This document shows positions 54,602 to 63,331 of a stretch of 64,000 bases of DNA, one piece after another. Each line of letters starts with the position of its first letter. Within the stretch, counting starts at the first letter, position 1. Below the pieces are notes generated by a model. The model was not told the DNA's origin and ran no database searches. It saw only the letters and a program-made list of their open reading frames with translations. Source of the stretch: Bacteroidota bacterium (lineage in GTDB: Bacteria > Bacteroidota > Bacteroidia > Chitinophagales > Chitinophagaceae); the NCBI GenBank assembly GCA_016868895.1, contig VGFK01000004.1:1-64000 (forward strand), written 5' to 3'. The position numbers and the translations under genes are program-made.

Positions 54602-55060
54602 ATGAGTATGCGGAAATACTTCTTTTTTGCGTGTTTGATTTTTTTCATCGCCTCCTCATTAAGTGCTCAAGTGCAACCCATCAAAGTCACACACAATCAC
54701 AATGCTATTTATGTGACTGATCTAAAGGCTTCAGGAAAATTCTATTCTACCATCATTGGACTAGACTCTATTCCAGAGCCATTTCGATTGGGAAGGCACA
54801 TTTGGTATAAAATTTCAGAGCAGGGGCAGTTGCATGTCATCCTGGGAGCAAAAGAGAAAAAAGAGTATTATAAAAACCAGCATACCTGTTTCAGCGTATC
54901 GGACTTCAATGCCTTTTTAAAGCGGCTTCAATCCAATGGGGTTCCCTATGAAGATGTTAGCGGAAAAAAACAGTCGGTTACCACCCGCATCGATAGCGTT
55001 CACCAAATTTGGATCCAGGACCCCGATGGGTACTGGATTGAAATCAATGATGCCCATTAA
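54602..55060 (+). CDS. Exported VOC (glyoxalase-like) protein
   Basis: This 152-residue protein has a signal peptide (MSMRKYFFFACLIFFIASSLSAQ) and one vicinal-oxygen-chelate domain. HNHNAIYVTDLKASGKFYSTIIGLDSIPEPF begins the fold, and IWIQDPDGYWIEIN ends it with the metal-ligand glutamate. VOC proteins include lactoylglutathione lyases and dioxygenases. Export to the periplasm is unusual for glyoxalase I but common for Bacteroidota VOC proteins of unknown role. A second ATG (54608) is a possible start. It overlaps the convergent bestrophin gene by 4 bp. Confidence 0.85.
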   Translation: MSMRKYFFFACLIFFIASSLSAQVQPIKVTHNHNAIYVTDLKASGKFYSTIIGLDSIPEPFRLGRHIWYKISEQGQLHVILGAKEKKEYYKNQHTCFSVSDFNAFLKRLQSNGVPYEDVSGKKQSVTTRIDSVHQIWIQDPDGYWIEINDAH

Positions 55061-55983
55061 AAATGCAAGGCATGGTCTCCTAATAGGATTTGCCGCACGT
55101 TCATCGCAATGTTTTTGGACATCTTAAACGTGGGAAGATCATTGGGAGAATCATTGAATGGATCTTCGATCTCTTCCGCAATGAGCTCAATACTGGCCAA
55201 CACATAAAGGATAAATGCTGTAACGGGGATAATGAAATAGCTCATGTGCACTGCGTACAATAACGGGAAGAGCATGACATAGAAAAATATAAATTTTTTC
55301 AGGAAGGCCGAATACGAATATGGAATGGGCGTCGATTTGATGCGTTCGCAGGCGCCACATACATCAATGAGTTTATTGAGTTCGTTCCGAAACAATAAAA
55401 ATTGATCTGCAGTAATTGCGCCTTGTGCATTGAGCTCATGAAAGTATGCCACAAGAGCCCGATTGATGGCAATGGGTTGGTGCGGAGCAGATAGAAATTG
55501 TTCAACATAAAATTCCAGAGAAGGGTGATCAAATGCATTGGCCAGCATATCGCGATCCATTTTTTCGCCTTTCAAGTGATAGCGCAATGCATAGGCATAT
55601 GCCCCAATCAGCGATGCCAAGGTTCTTCGCTCTGCTTCACGTTCCTTTCCTAAAATGGCATAGGCATGGGTGGCGAAAGAACGAGAAGAATTGGTCAGTT
55701 CTCCCCACAATTTTCTTCCTTCCCACCAGCGTTCATATGCAGAGTTGGTTCTAAAGACCAGCATCAGTGAAAGGGTAAACCCCAGTATGGAATAGATGGT
55801 GGAAATCGACCTTGTCAATTCAATCAACTTAACACTGTTTACATACGATGTTGTTTCAATCACTCCAATGATCCCACTGTATGCCATGATACCGATCATG
55901 AGCGGAATCAACTGACGAAAAGTTTCGTACTTATGAATCTTAAGTATAAACGTGAACCAGTCGCCCGGCTTATACGAAATCAT
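55057..55983 (-). CDS. Bestrophin-family (UPF0187) ion channel
   Basis: This 308-residue membrane protein has the family core LMLVFRTNSAYERWWEGRKLWGELTNSSR after two membrane segments. Two more lie around FIFFYVMLFPLLYAVHMSYFIIPVTAFIL, and EEIEDPFNDSPNDLP near the end is the bestrophin calcium-clasp-like region. Bacterial bestrophins form pentameric channels, cation-selective in the studied Klebsiella protein. It overlaps the upstream LLM oxidoreductase gene by 4 bp. Confidence 0.93.
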   Translation of the reverse strand: MISYKPGDWFTFILKIHKYETFRQLIPLMIGIMAYSGIIGVIETTSYVNSVKLIELTRSISTIYSILGFTLSLMLVFRTNSAYERWWEGRKLWGELTNSSRSFATHAYAILGKEREAERRTLASLIGAYAYALRYHLKGEKMDRDMLANAFDHPSLEFYVEQFLSAPHQPIAINRALVAYFHELNAQGAITADQFLLFRNELNKLIDVCGACERIKSTPIPYSYSAFLKKFIFFYVMLFPLLYAVHMSYFIIPVTAFILYVLASIELIAEEIEDPFNDSPNDLPTFKMSKNIAMNVRQILLGDHALHF

Positions 55984-57017
55984 ACCAAACTTATTTTTGT
56001 GTTAACCAATGGTTTCAACTCACTGCCTATTAAGTTAATGGTTTCCAGCAATTGTTCGTGAGAAAGTTCAGCAGTATCCAATTGAAAGGTGAGTCGGGAA
56101 ATTCCTCCCAATGCGTGGGAGTGGCGGATGATTTTTTCGGCAACCTCTTGAACTCCCCCAACAAGCAGCGCACCGGTGGGACCCACCTGTGATTCAAAGT
56201 GCGCACGTGTGGTCGGCGGCCATCCCCGCTCCTTTCCAATTCGGGTCATGCTGGCTGCATATCCGGGGAAAAAAAGATCATGCGCCGCTTGAGTGGTGGA
56301 GGCGACAAAACCCAGTGAATGGAGGCCAACCTTCAATTGATCAAGGCTGTGTCCGGCTTTTAAACCAGATTCACGGTACAGGTCGACTAACGGACGAAAC
56401 CGATGGGTCTCTCCACCAATGATGGCTACCATCAATGGCAATCCCAAGGCCCCTGCTCGGGCAAAAGAACGAGGCGTTCCTCCCACTCCAATCCAAATTG
56501 GAAAAGGCTGCTGTTGAGGACGGGGATAAATGGATTGTTCATGCAGTGGGGGTCGAAAGCGGCCCGACCAGCTCAGCGTTTCATTTTCCCGGATCTTCAA
56601 TAAAAGATCCAAATTTTCAATAAACAGTTCATCGTAATCATCCAAATTGAGACCAAATAAAGGATAGGCATCAATAAACGATCCTCTGCCGGCCACCATC
56701 TCTGCCCTTCCCCCTGATATCAAATCCAAGGTAGCGTGCTGCTGAAAGACCCGCACAGGATCTACGGCACTGAGCACGGTGACAGCCGTTCCTAACCGAA
56801 TGTTTTGGGTACGCGCAGCTGCAGCGGCCAGGATCAATGTTGGAGCTGCATCCAGAAAGCCTTTACGATGGTGCTCGCCAATGCCAAAATAATCCAAGCC
56901 AACTTGATCAGCATACTCCATGCGCTCTAACAACTCAGCCATTGCAACCGTATCGCTCGCCGCTTGTTCATTGTTTCCGCTCATCCGGGCAGCAAAACTA
57001 TCAATGCCAATTTCCAT
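55980..57017 (-). CDS. LLM-class flavin-dependent oxidoreductase
   Basis: This 345-residue bacterial luciferase-like TIM-barrel protein starts MEIGIDSFAAR. It shows YADQVGLDYFGIGEHHRKGF, AARTQNIRLGTAVTVLSAVDPVRVFQQHATLDLISGGRAEMVAGRGSF split over two strands, and later IWIGVGGTPRSFARAGALGLPLMVAIIGG. It resembles the Atu2307/SP_0267 group, FMN- or F420-dependent enzymes whose substrates are mostly unknown. It is co-translated with the bestrophin gene (ATGA overlap) and diverges from the class IV aminotransferase gene. Confidence 0.9.
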   Translation of the reverse strand: MEIGIDSFAARMSGNNEQAASDTVAMAELLERMEYADQVGLDYFGIGEHHRKGFLDAAPTLILAAAAARTQNIRLGTAVTVLSAVDPVRVFQQHATLDLISGGRAEMVAGRGSFIDAYPLFGLNLDDYDELFIENLDLLLKIRENETLSWSGRFRPPLHEQSIYPRPQQQPFPIWIGVGGTPRSFARAGALGLPLMVAIIGGETHRFRPLVDLYRESGLKAGHSLDQLKVGLHSLGFVASTTQAAHDLFFPGYAASMTRIGKERGWPPTTRAHFESQVGPTGALLVGGVQEVAEKIIRHSHALGGISRLTFQLDTAELSHEQLLETINLIGSELKPLVNTKISLV

Positions 57018-57069
57018 GCCTGTGTTTTAACGCGTTTCGCTTAAACTGCAAAATTCAGACTTTAACACA

Positions 57070-57077
57070 TAAGTTTG
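57070..57077 (+). promoter_or_regulatory. -7 box directly before aminotransferase gene
   Basis: TAAGTTTG is a perfect -7 box with exactly 4 nt between it and the ATG at 57082. The predicted transcript is leaderless. Confidence 0.5.
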
Positions 57078-57081
57078 CGCC

Positions 57082-57909
57082 ATGCAGGGAAAAGAAATTT
57101 GCTATGCAGATGGGGTATTTCTTCCCCTTGAATCAGCGGGACTTCCCCTCAAAGACCTTTCTGTTCAGAGAGGATACGGTGTTTTTGATTTTTTTCGCAT
57201 TCAGCATTCAGTTCCACTCTTTCTGGAAGCGCATTTAGACCGATTGGAATCTTCCTGTCGATTCATGCGGTTGAAGCCTGCTGAAAACCGGCAATCACTG
57301 GTCACTAACGTCATGGAACTGATCCAACGAAATGCCATTACGCACTCCGGTATGCGCATCATTGTTACAGGTGGTGACAGCAAAGATGCCTACTCACTGG
57401 AATCTGCCAGAACGCTGATCATGCCGCAAGCCTTCAAGCCACTGGAAGATGCATTTCCTGAAACCGGCATTCGCTTGTCGACCTACCCCTACCAGCGGCA
57501 ACTCCCTGAAGTAAAGACTACTGATTACATCATGGCCATTTGGCTACAGGACTGGATCAAACAGAACGGATCTGACGATGTCCTGTATCACCACAACGAA
57601 ATGATCAGCGAATGTCCACGATCCAATATTTTCATGGTCGACCAAAACAATACCCTCCTGACTCCGGCGACTGGAATGCTGAAGGGGATTACCCGGTCCA
57701 ATGTTATCCAAGTGGCAAATGACTTGGGCATTGCCACCGTCTGTACCGATATCACTATTGAATCGCTGATGCAGGCAAAAGAAATCTTCGTCACCAGCTC
57801 TACAAAAAGAATTCTACCGGTTCATGCAATAGACCGACAACCGATGACCGGCTCCTTCAGTATTGCGAAAAAGATTTGGAGTGGACTGCTGAACCTTGAA
57901 AAAGGTTAG
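57082..57909 (+). CDS. Class IV PLP aminotransferase
   Basis: This 275-residue protein belongs to the fold-type IV group (branched-chain aminotransferase, D-amino acid aminotransferase, aminodeoxychorismate lyase). The start YADGVFLPLESAGLPLKDLSVQRGYGVFDFFR is typical. MISECPRSNIFMVDQNNTLLTPATGMLKGITRSNVI holds the PLP-phosphate site. The lysine-bearing strand lies in TTDYIMAIWLQDWIKQ. The exact substrate is not clear, and it is shorter than IlvE (~300). It converges on the first fucosidase gene with 4 bp between. Confidence 0.9.
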   Translation: MQGKEICYADGVFLPLESAGLPLKDLSVQRGYGVFDFFRIQHSVPLFLEAHLDRLESSCRFMRLKPAENRQSLVTNVMELIQRNAITHSGMRIIVTGGDSKDAYSLESARTLIMPQAFKPLEDAFPETGIRLSTYPYQRQLPEVKTTDYIMAIWLQDWIKQNGSDDVLYHHNEMISECPRSNIFMVDQNNTLLTPATGMLKGITRSNVIQVANDLGIATVCTDITIESLMQAKEIFVTSSTKRILPVHAIDRQPMTGSFSIAKKIWSGLLNLEKG

Positions 57910-57913
57910 TCGC

Positions 57914-59260
57914 TTATGCCTTTACTTTCCCGTCCACGCGAACCGTCCACGCATACTTGCATGGCAACGTTTCAGGCCATTGAATTTTAAGTACCCCATT
58001 TTCATCCACCCGATAGGGCAAGGGTTTCTTCAATCCCAGTAATTTTATTTTGGCACCCTTTTTTACCTCAATGTTGTTCAATACCAATTCGCCCGTTACA
58101 GGCTTGGTCACAATTGCATAGAGGATTTTATCATCTTTGCTCCGTGTAAAACTGACATTCCCTTCTTTGTATTTTCGAATACTGTGGGTAGCATAAATGG
58201 CTTCTCCGTTTATGCTTAGCCACTCACCCATATCTTTCAATCGGTCTACTGATGCACCAGGAATCAACCCTTCAGCTGTTGGGCCCACATTGAGCAGATA
58301 GTTCCCCCCCTTTGCTGCAATATCAATGAGGTTGTGGATCAGGATTTCAGAGGACTTCCAATTGTTATCACTCTTCTTGAAACCCCATGTATCGTTCATG
58401 GTCATGCAACTCTCCCAATCACTGTCGGATGTGCCTTCCAGAATTTCCTGTTCGGGTGTTCCAAAATCACCGGCTGCATCCTTGTATTTGTTCATGCCCT
58501 GCATGCCGGCTCTTCCCTTCCCAACACGGTTATTGATGATGAGGTCAGGTTTGATATTCCGCAGATAAGTATACAAGTCTCTACCCTGCGGCTCAGTCCA
58601 CTCCGGGATCCATTCTCCATCGAACCACAATACAGCAGGATCATATTTCTGAATGAGTTCTTTGAGCTGAGGCTTTAGATAGTTTTCTCGGTAGTTGGAA
58701 AAATCCGGTTGAGGAGTATGTTGGTGTGCATAATCTTTTTTGCTTTCTGCATCCGGTTCGTGCCAATCCATGATGGAGTGATAAAAACACAATTTGATGC
58801 CCGCCGCTTTACACGCATCGGAAAGCTCTTTTAAAATATCCCGTTTGAATGGTGAGGCATCCATGATGTCATAGTTGGTCACTTTGCTGTCCCAAATACA
58901 AAACCCATCATGGTGCTTGGAAGTAATGACGATGTACTTCATCCCGGCATTTTTTGCAATGCTCACCCATTCTTTTGCATTGAATTGAACAGGATTAAAC
59001 TGCTGAACAAATTTTTCATACTCAGGAATGGGTATTTTGGCGGAGTTCATGATCCATTCCCCTATGCCTTTGACTTCTTTTCCCTGGTAGACTCCTGCAG
59101 GCACTGCATAGGCTCCCCAGTGGATGAACATGCCAAACGTAGCATCCCGCCACCACTGCATCCGCGCATCGCGCTCGGAAGTGGATTCCGATAAAAAATC
59201 TTTTTGTGCTGAAGCAGTGAGTGAAAGCGTCAAAAGAAAAACATACAGTAGATTACGCAT
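57914..59260 (-). CDS. Alpha-L-fucosidase, GH29
   Basis: This 448-residue exported glycosidase has a signal peptide (1-18, ending ASA). Its GH29 TIM barrel includes MQWWRDATFGMFIHWGAYAVPAG, KYIVITSKHHDGFCIWDSK, YHSIMDWHEP and the nucleophile D214 in LWFDGEW. It releases terminal L-fucose from glycans, acting in the periplasm or outside. A C-terminal beta domain follows at ~350-448. It lies 17 bp after the second fucosidase gene and belongs to the same minus-strand operon. Confidence 0.94.
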   Translation of the reverse strand: MRNLLYVFLLTLSLTASAQKDFLSESTSERDARMQWWRDATFGMFIHWGAYAVPAGVYQGKEVKGIGEWIMNSAKIPIPEYEKFVQQFNPVQFNAKEWVSIAKNAGMKYIVITSKHHDGFCIWDSKVTNYDIMDASPFKRDILKELSDACKAAGIKLCFYHSIMDWHEPDAESKKDYAHQHTPQPDFSNYRENYLKPQLKELIQKYDPAVLWFDGEWIPEWTEPQGRDLYTYLRNIKPDLIINNRVGKGRAGMQGMNKYKDAAGDFGTPEQEILEGTSDSDWESCMTMNDTWGFKKSDNNWKSSEILIHNLIDIAAKGGNYLLNVGPTAEGLIPGASVDRLKDMGEWLSINGEAIYATHSIRKYKEGNVSFTRSKDDKILYAIVTKPVTGELVLNNIEVKKGAKIKLLGLKKPLPYRVDENGVLKIQWPETLPCKYAWTVRVDGKVKA

Positions 59261-59277
59261 GGTGCATTGTTTTTTTA

Positions 59278-60741
59278 TTACAGCTTAATCTTGGAATAGC
59301 ATCCTAATTCTGATAGGGTCAAACAAACCGGAGCATGAATACTGATTCTGATCTTTTTTGAAATTACTGTTTTTCCCAATGCAATGATTCGACAAGCGCC
59401 TACGGTGGAGGCCGTTGCAACGGGCTTCCATTGTCCATCAACCCATTCTTCAACCTTCACCCGTTCGATGCGTTGTCCCAAAGGAATGTATTCACGCAGG
59501 CGAATAAAATCAATGGATTGTTCGCTGACCCATTCGAATTCAAAACTGGCATCTTTTACGGCATCTTCACTGGCCCAGTAGGTGTACACATCATCATCCG
59601 ATATCTTGCTTGCAGCATATTCCTTACCCCGGGAATTGGAAGCTCGGACAGCAGCCTTGTTCAATAAATTGAATTCAAAGGTTTGGTTGACAATCGCACC
59701 AAATGTTTTTAGGCTTTCCACATCTTCTGGCGATAATCTTCCCTGTGTATTGGGAGCCAGTCCCAGATCCAGCGCCGCTCCTCGTCCTACACTCTTGAGG
59801 TACAATTGAAACAATTGTTGAGGTGTTTTGACTTGATTGGATTGTTCAGGATGCCAAAACCATCCTTTTCTTAACGGCACATCGCATTCAGCAGGTACCC
59901 AATTCGCTCCCCCTTTTGTCCCCATGGGATTGTACTCGTGCTGCAGGTTACCGGGAAACGCCTTGCTTTCTCCACTGGCGGGGGTTGGGGTGAAGGTGGC
60001 CCAGGAATGTTCATCGGCAAAGCCGCTTTCATTGCCTACCCATCGAACGTCCCATCCAATGTCGCTGAACAAATTGGCCATGGGCTGAAGCGACCGAGTA
60101 ATCTGCCAGGTTGTATCCCATGCGTAATACGTGTTGCGATCAATTGTTCGAGTGGTACGGGTTCCTCCATAATAACCATCTCCCCCATTGGCACCATCGT
60201 GCCAGGACATGAACAACTCTCCATAGCGGGTATACAATTCACGCAACTGTTCCCGATACGCCTTGACATATTCATAAGTGCCGTAGCCCGGATGATTCCT
60301 GTCCCACGGCGAACAATACACGCCAAATTTCAATCCTGCTTTTCTACAGGCTTGCTCGAATTCTTTGACCATATCTCCTTTCCCGTTGCGGAACGGAGAT
60401 TGGGAAATGTTGTACGGCGTGGTAGCCGTGGGCCACAGCGCAAAACCATCGTGGTGCTTTGCCACCAGCACTAAACCGTTTAGCCCGCCGGCTTTCATCG
60501 CATGCACAATCGAATCTGCATTGAAGTCAGTGGGGTTGAAGATGCCAGGGTTCGCATCCCCGTATCCCCATTCCTTGTTTTCAAACGTAGTTGGGGTAAA
60601 ATGGATCAATCCATATACTTCGGTCTCGTGCCACTTGAGTTGTCGGGCCGATGGCAAAGCCCCAAAAGGAGCCGGTGCAACTTGTGCAACTGTTGGTAAC
60701 GACACCATCAAAATCAGAAAGGCAGTACAGATATTTTTCAT
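59278..60741 (-). CDS. Alpha-L-fucosidase, GH29 with discoidin-like C-domain
   Basis: The start at 60741 places a signal peptide (MKNICTAFLILMVSLPTVAQ) at the N-terminus. The reading from 60897 would run into the FAH gene and is rejected. The 487 residues contain LKWHETEVYGLIHFTPTTFENKEWG, AKHHDGFALWPT, and the likely nucleophile D182 in MSWHDGANGGDGYYGG. They resemble GH29 enzymes of the 1,3/1,4-specific type. An F5/8-type C (discoidin) domain covers ~360-487. It overlaps the FAH gene by 4 bp. Confidence 0.92.
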   Translation of the reverse strand: MKNICTAFLILMVSLPTVAQVAPAPFGALPSARQLKWHETEVYGLIHFTPTTFENKEWGYGDANPGIFNPTDFNADSIVHAMKAGGLNGLVLVAKHHDGFALWPTATTPYNISQSPFRNGKGDMVKEFEQACRKAGLKFGVYCSPWDRNHPGYGTYEYVKAYREQLRELYTRYGELFMSWHDGANGGDGYYGGTRTTRTIDRNTYYAWDTTWQITRSLQPMANLFSDIGWDVRWVGNESGFADEHSWATFTPTPASGESKAFPGNLQHEYNPMGTKGGANWVPAECDVPLRKGWFWHPEQSNQVKTPQQLFQLYLKSVGRGAALDLGLAPNTQGRLSPEDVESLKTFGAIVNQTFEFNLLNKAAVRASNSRGKEYAASKISDDDVYTYWASEDAVKDASFEFEWVSEQSIDFIRLREYIPLGQRIERVKVEEWVDGQWKPVATASTVGACRIIALGKTVISKKIRISIHAPVCLTLSELGCYSKIKL

Positions 60742-61574
60742 GATCGGTAGGCTACAGTGTTGATCAATTCCCCAACGTGATCCAAGTGCATGTGAATGCG
60801 ATCGGCGGGGCGTAAGGTAAATGCATCTGGGGGAACGATCCCGGTTCCGGTCATCAGCATCACTCCGTTTGGAAAACTCATTTCGCGAAATAACCATTCT
60901 GCCAATTCACTCCATGTGCGTTTAATAGCGGTCAGTGCAGTGCTTCCGGTGAATACCGATTCATTGTTGCGGTAGATCGTGAGGGATAATTGGCTATCCA
61001 TTGGAATGCCATCCTGGAAAACAGCCAAACAAGGCCCCAGCGCAGCACCTCTCTCATATACCTTGGCTTGAGCAAGATAGAGAGGGTTTTCTCCTTCAAT
61101 GCTCCGGGAACTCATGTCGTTTCCGATCGTAAATCCTTCAACTGTTCCATGCGATGAAATAAACAAGGTCACTTCCGGCTCGGGAACATCCCAGGTGGAG
61201 TCCTTTCGAATGTGCACCCGATCGTTGTGACCTGCTACCCTGTGTGGCATCGACTTGAAAAAAAGTTCGGGTCGCTCGGCCACGTAAACCCGGTCATAAA
61301 ATGATCCGCCACCAGCAACCGCCGATTCTTTTTCACGGGCCTCTTTACTTCGGTAATAGGTCACTCCAGCCGCCCATACTTCTTGAGCGTGAAGGGGGGG
61401 CAAAATAAAGTGATCGAATGCTATGGGTTCATGTTCAGGCAGCGAAGCAATCATTTGCGTGAGAAAATCATAAAGATCCATACGATTGACCAACTCATCC
61501 CAGTTAGTTGAAATACGATACCATTTTTCGGCATGTTCCAACACACAATGAGCACCCAAATTGTACAATTTCAT
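60738..61574 (-). CDS. FAH-family 2-keto-3-deoxy-sugar-acid enzyme
   Basis: This 278-residue fumarylacetoacetate-hydrolase-fold enzyme has metal ligands E132 and E134 (VPEPEVTL) and D153 (GNDMSSRSIEGENPLYLAQAK). The stretch AGVTYYRSKEAREKES is like 2-keto-3-deoxy-pentonate dehydratases (KdaD type). This form differs from the second FAH protein at 62471, so two different keto-acid steps are implied. It heads the fucosidase operon (ATGA overlap). Its place suggests action on a sugar acid from liberated fucose, arabinose or a related sugar. Confidence 0.87.
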   Translation of the reverse strand: MKLYNLGAHCVLEHAEKWYRISTNWDELVNRMDLYDFLTQMIASLPEHEPIAFDHFILPPLHAQEVWAAGVTYYRSKEAREKESAVAGGGSFYDRVYVAERPELFFKSMPHRVAGHNDRVHIRKDSTWDVPEPEVTLFISSHGTVEGFTIGNDMSSRSIEGENPLYLAQAKVYERGAALGPCLAVFQDGIPMDSQLSLTIYRNNESVFTGSTALTAIKRTWSELAEWLFREMSFPNGVMLMTGTGIVPPDAFTLRPADRIHMHLDHVGELINTVAYRS

Positions 61575-61683
61575 CTTTTAAATATATTCAATTGATGGAA
61601 GTCGGCGAAATATGATAAAAATACACATTGAAAAAAGATTTTACTCTTGGAATTGCTAAATTGAGTGCATACAACGAACGCAC

Positions 61684-62466
61684 ATGCCGCACAACCCATT
61701 TCAACTGAGCAGTCCTTTTACCATCATTACTGGCGGTTGCAGCGGTATCGGTCTTTCCATCACCAAATTATTTCACGATCAGGGTGCGATTGTAGACGTT
61801 TTTGATCTGCAAAAACCAACTCCAGAGCAAATTGCCGAATGGGGACTGAACGACAGCACCATCGCTTTTCATGAAATCGATATCACAGATCAGAAAAGGG
61901 TAAAAGAACTCGTATCTCTTTTATCCATCGAACGGGGAATCGGTCTTCTCATCAACAATGCAGGGATCGCTCACGTTGGCAATGCCGTCACAACCAGCAG
62001 TGCTGATTTGGATCGCATTTATCAGGTGAATGTTAAAGGGGCATACAATTGCATGCATGCTGTACTGCCGTTTATGCAAGAGCAAGAGCAAGGTGTCATT
62101 CTCAATATGGCATCGATTGCTGCAACAGTTGGGATTTCCGAACGGTTTGCCTACAGCATGAGCAAAGGTGCGATTCTTTCCATGACCCTTAGTGTTGCCA
62201 GAGATTTTATAAAAAAGGGGATTCGATGCAATTGCATCTCCCCAGCTCGAGTACACACTCCGTTTGTGGATGGGTTTTTAAAAAAACATTACGGGGGACA
62301 GGAAAAAGAGATGTTTGAAAAACTATCGTTGAGTCAGCCGATCGGCAGAATGGGCACTCCCGAAGAGATCGCCCACCTGGCCTTTTACCTGTGCAGCAAA
62401 CAAGCAGCATTCATAACAGGATGCGATTATGCCATCGATGGCGGTTTTACACGAATAAATAATTGA
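61684..62466 (+). CDS. SDR dehydrogenase, sugar-acid type
   Basis: This 260-residue classical short-chain dehydrogenase has the cofactor motif TGGCSGIG (16-23), NNAG at 91-94, and catalytic S144, Y157 and K161. An aspartate after beta-2 (VDVFDLQ) favours NAD+. The C-terminal FVDGFLKKHYGG is seen in 2-keto-3-deoxy-L-fuconate or rhamnonate dehydrogenases. With the hydrolase and lactonase following, I infer oxidation of 2-keto-3-deoxy-L-fuconate. L-fucose dehydrogenase is the alternative. The next gene starts 4 bp after its stop. Confidence 0.88.
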   Translation: MPHNPFQLSSPFTIITGGCSGIGLSITKLFHDQGAIVDVFDLQKPTPEQIAEWGLNDSTIAFHEIDITDQKRVKELVSLLSIERGIGLLINNAGIAHVGNAVTTSSADLDRIYQVNVKGAYNCMHAVLPFMQEQEQGVILNMASIAATVGISERFAYSMSKGAILSMTLSVARDFIKKGIRCNCISPARVHTPFVDGFLKKHYGGQEKEMFEKLSLSQPIGRMGTPEEIAHLAFYLCSKQAAFITGCDYAIDGGFTRINN

Positions 62467-62470
62467 ATGC

Positions 62471-63331
62471 ATGAAATTATTTCGATTTGAACGGGAGGGA
62501 TCAGCGGGACTCGGGATGCTGGACAAGAACGGTCGGCACATTGACATCACCCACAGCGGCATGAAATTGGACGAAATATTTTTCTCCAACAATGGACTTG
62601 AACAGCTTCATGAGTGGGTGATCGCTCATGCCGACTCCTGCGATGAGCTCACTATTCCTGTTCCGTTTCTCGCATGCGTTGAGCGTCCCTCTAAAATAGT
62701 ATGCATCGGACTGAATTATGCACGCCATGCCAAGGAAAGCAACATGGAAGTACCGAAAGAACCTGTCGTATTCTTTAAAAGTACAACTGCACTATGCGGT
62801 CCCAATGACCCCGTCATCATCCCCAAATTTTCTGAAAAAACCGATTGGGAAGTGGAGCTGGCGCTGATCATTGGAAAAAAAGCCCGCTATGTTGATGAAG
62901 AGCATGCCATGGAGTGCCTGGCCGGGTATTGCCTGCACAACGATTACAGCGAGCGTGCATTTCAATTGGAGAGAGGTGGACAATGGGTGAAGGGAAAAAG
63001 CTCGGATCATTTTGCACCGCTAGGGCCCTATTTTGTAGAAAAAAAAGAAGTCGAAGACCCTCACCGCCTCCACCTTTGGCTGGAGGTGAATGGTAAGCGC
63101 ATGCAGGATTCATCCACCGAAGATTTGATTTTCAAGATCCCCCATCTCATCAGCTATGTGTCTCAATTCATGACCCTCCTACCCGGCGATGTCATCAGCA
63201 CCGGTACACCTGAAGGAGTAGGAATGGGACAAAAACCAAACCCTGTTTATCTGAAACCGGGAGATACCGTCCGATTGGGCATTGAAGGACTGGGAGAGCA
63301 ACAACAAACGGCAATGGCCTATGCGCATTGA
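62471..63331 (+). CDS. FAH-family 2,4-diketo-3-deoxy-L-fuconate hydrolase-like
   Basis: This 286-residue protein belongs to the FAH/ureidoglycolate-lyase-like group. PSKIVCIGLNYARHAKESNMEVPKEPVVFFK starts the core. Metal ligands are E127 and E129 (TDWEVELALI) and D158 (HNDYSERAFQ). TGTPEGVGMG is the catalytic lid region. In known L-fucose clusters this subgroup cleaves 2,4-diketo-3-deoxy-L-fuconate to pyruvate and lactate. The neighbouring SDR and lactonase genes support that assignment. It overlaps the next gene by 11 bp. Confidence 0.88.
   Translation: MKLFRFEREGSAGLGMLDKNGRHIDITHSGMKLDEIFFSNNGLEQLHEWVIAHADSCDELTIPVPFLACVERPSKIVCIGLNYARHAKESNMEVPKEPVVFFKSTTALCGPNDPVIIPKFSEKTDWEVELALIIGKKARYVDEEHAMECLAGYCLHNDYSERAFQLERGGQWVKGKSSDHFAPLGPYFVEKKEVEDPHRLHLWLEVNGKRMQDSSTEDLIFKIPHLISYVSQFMTLLPGDVISTGTPEGVGMGQKPNPVYLKPGDTVRLGIEGLGEQQQTAMAYAH

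Noticed and set aside
60742-60897. N-terminal extension of the second fucosidase
   Set aside because: It lies inside the FAH gene and would bury the clear signal peptide that begins at 60741.
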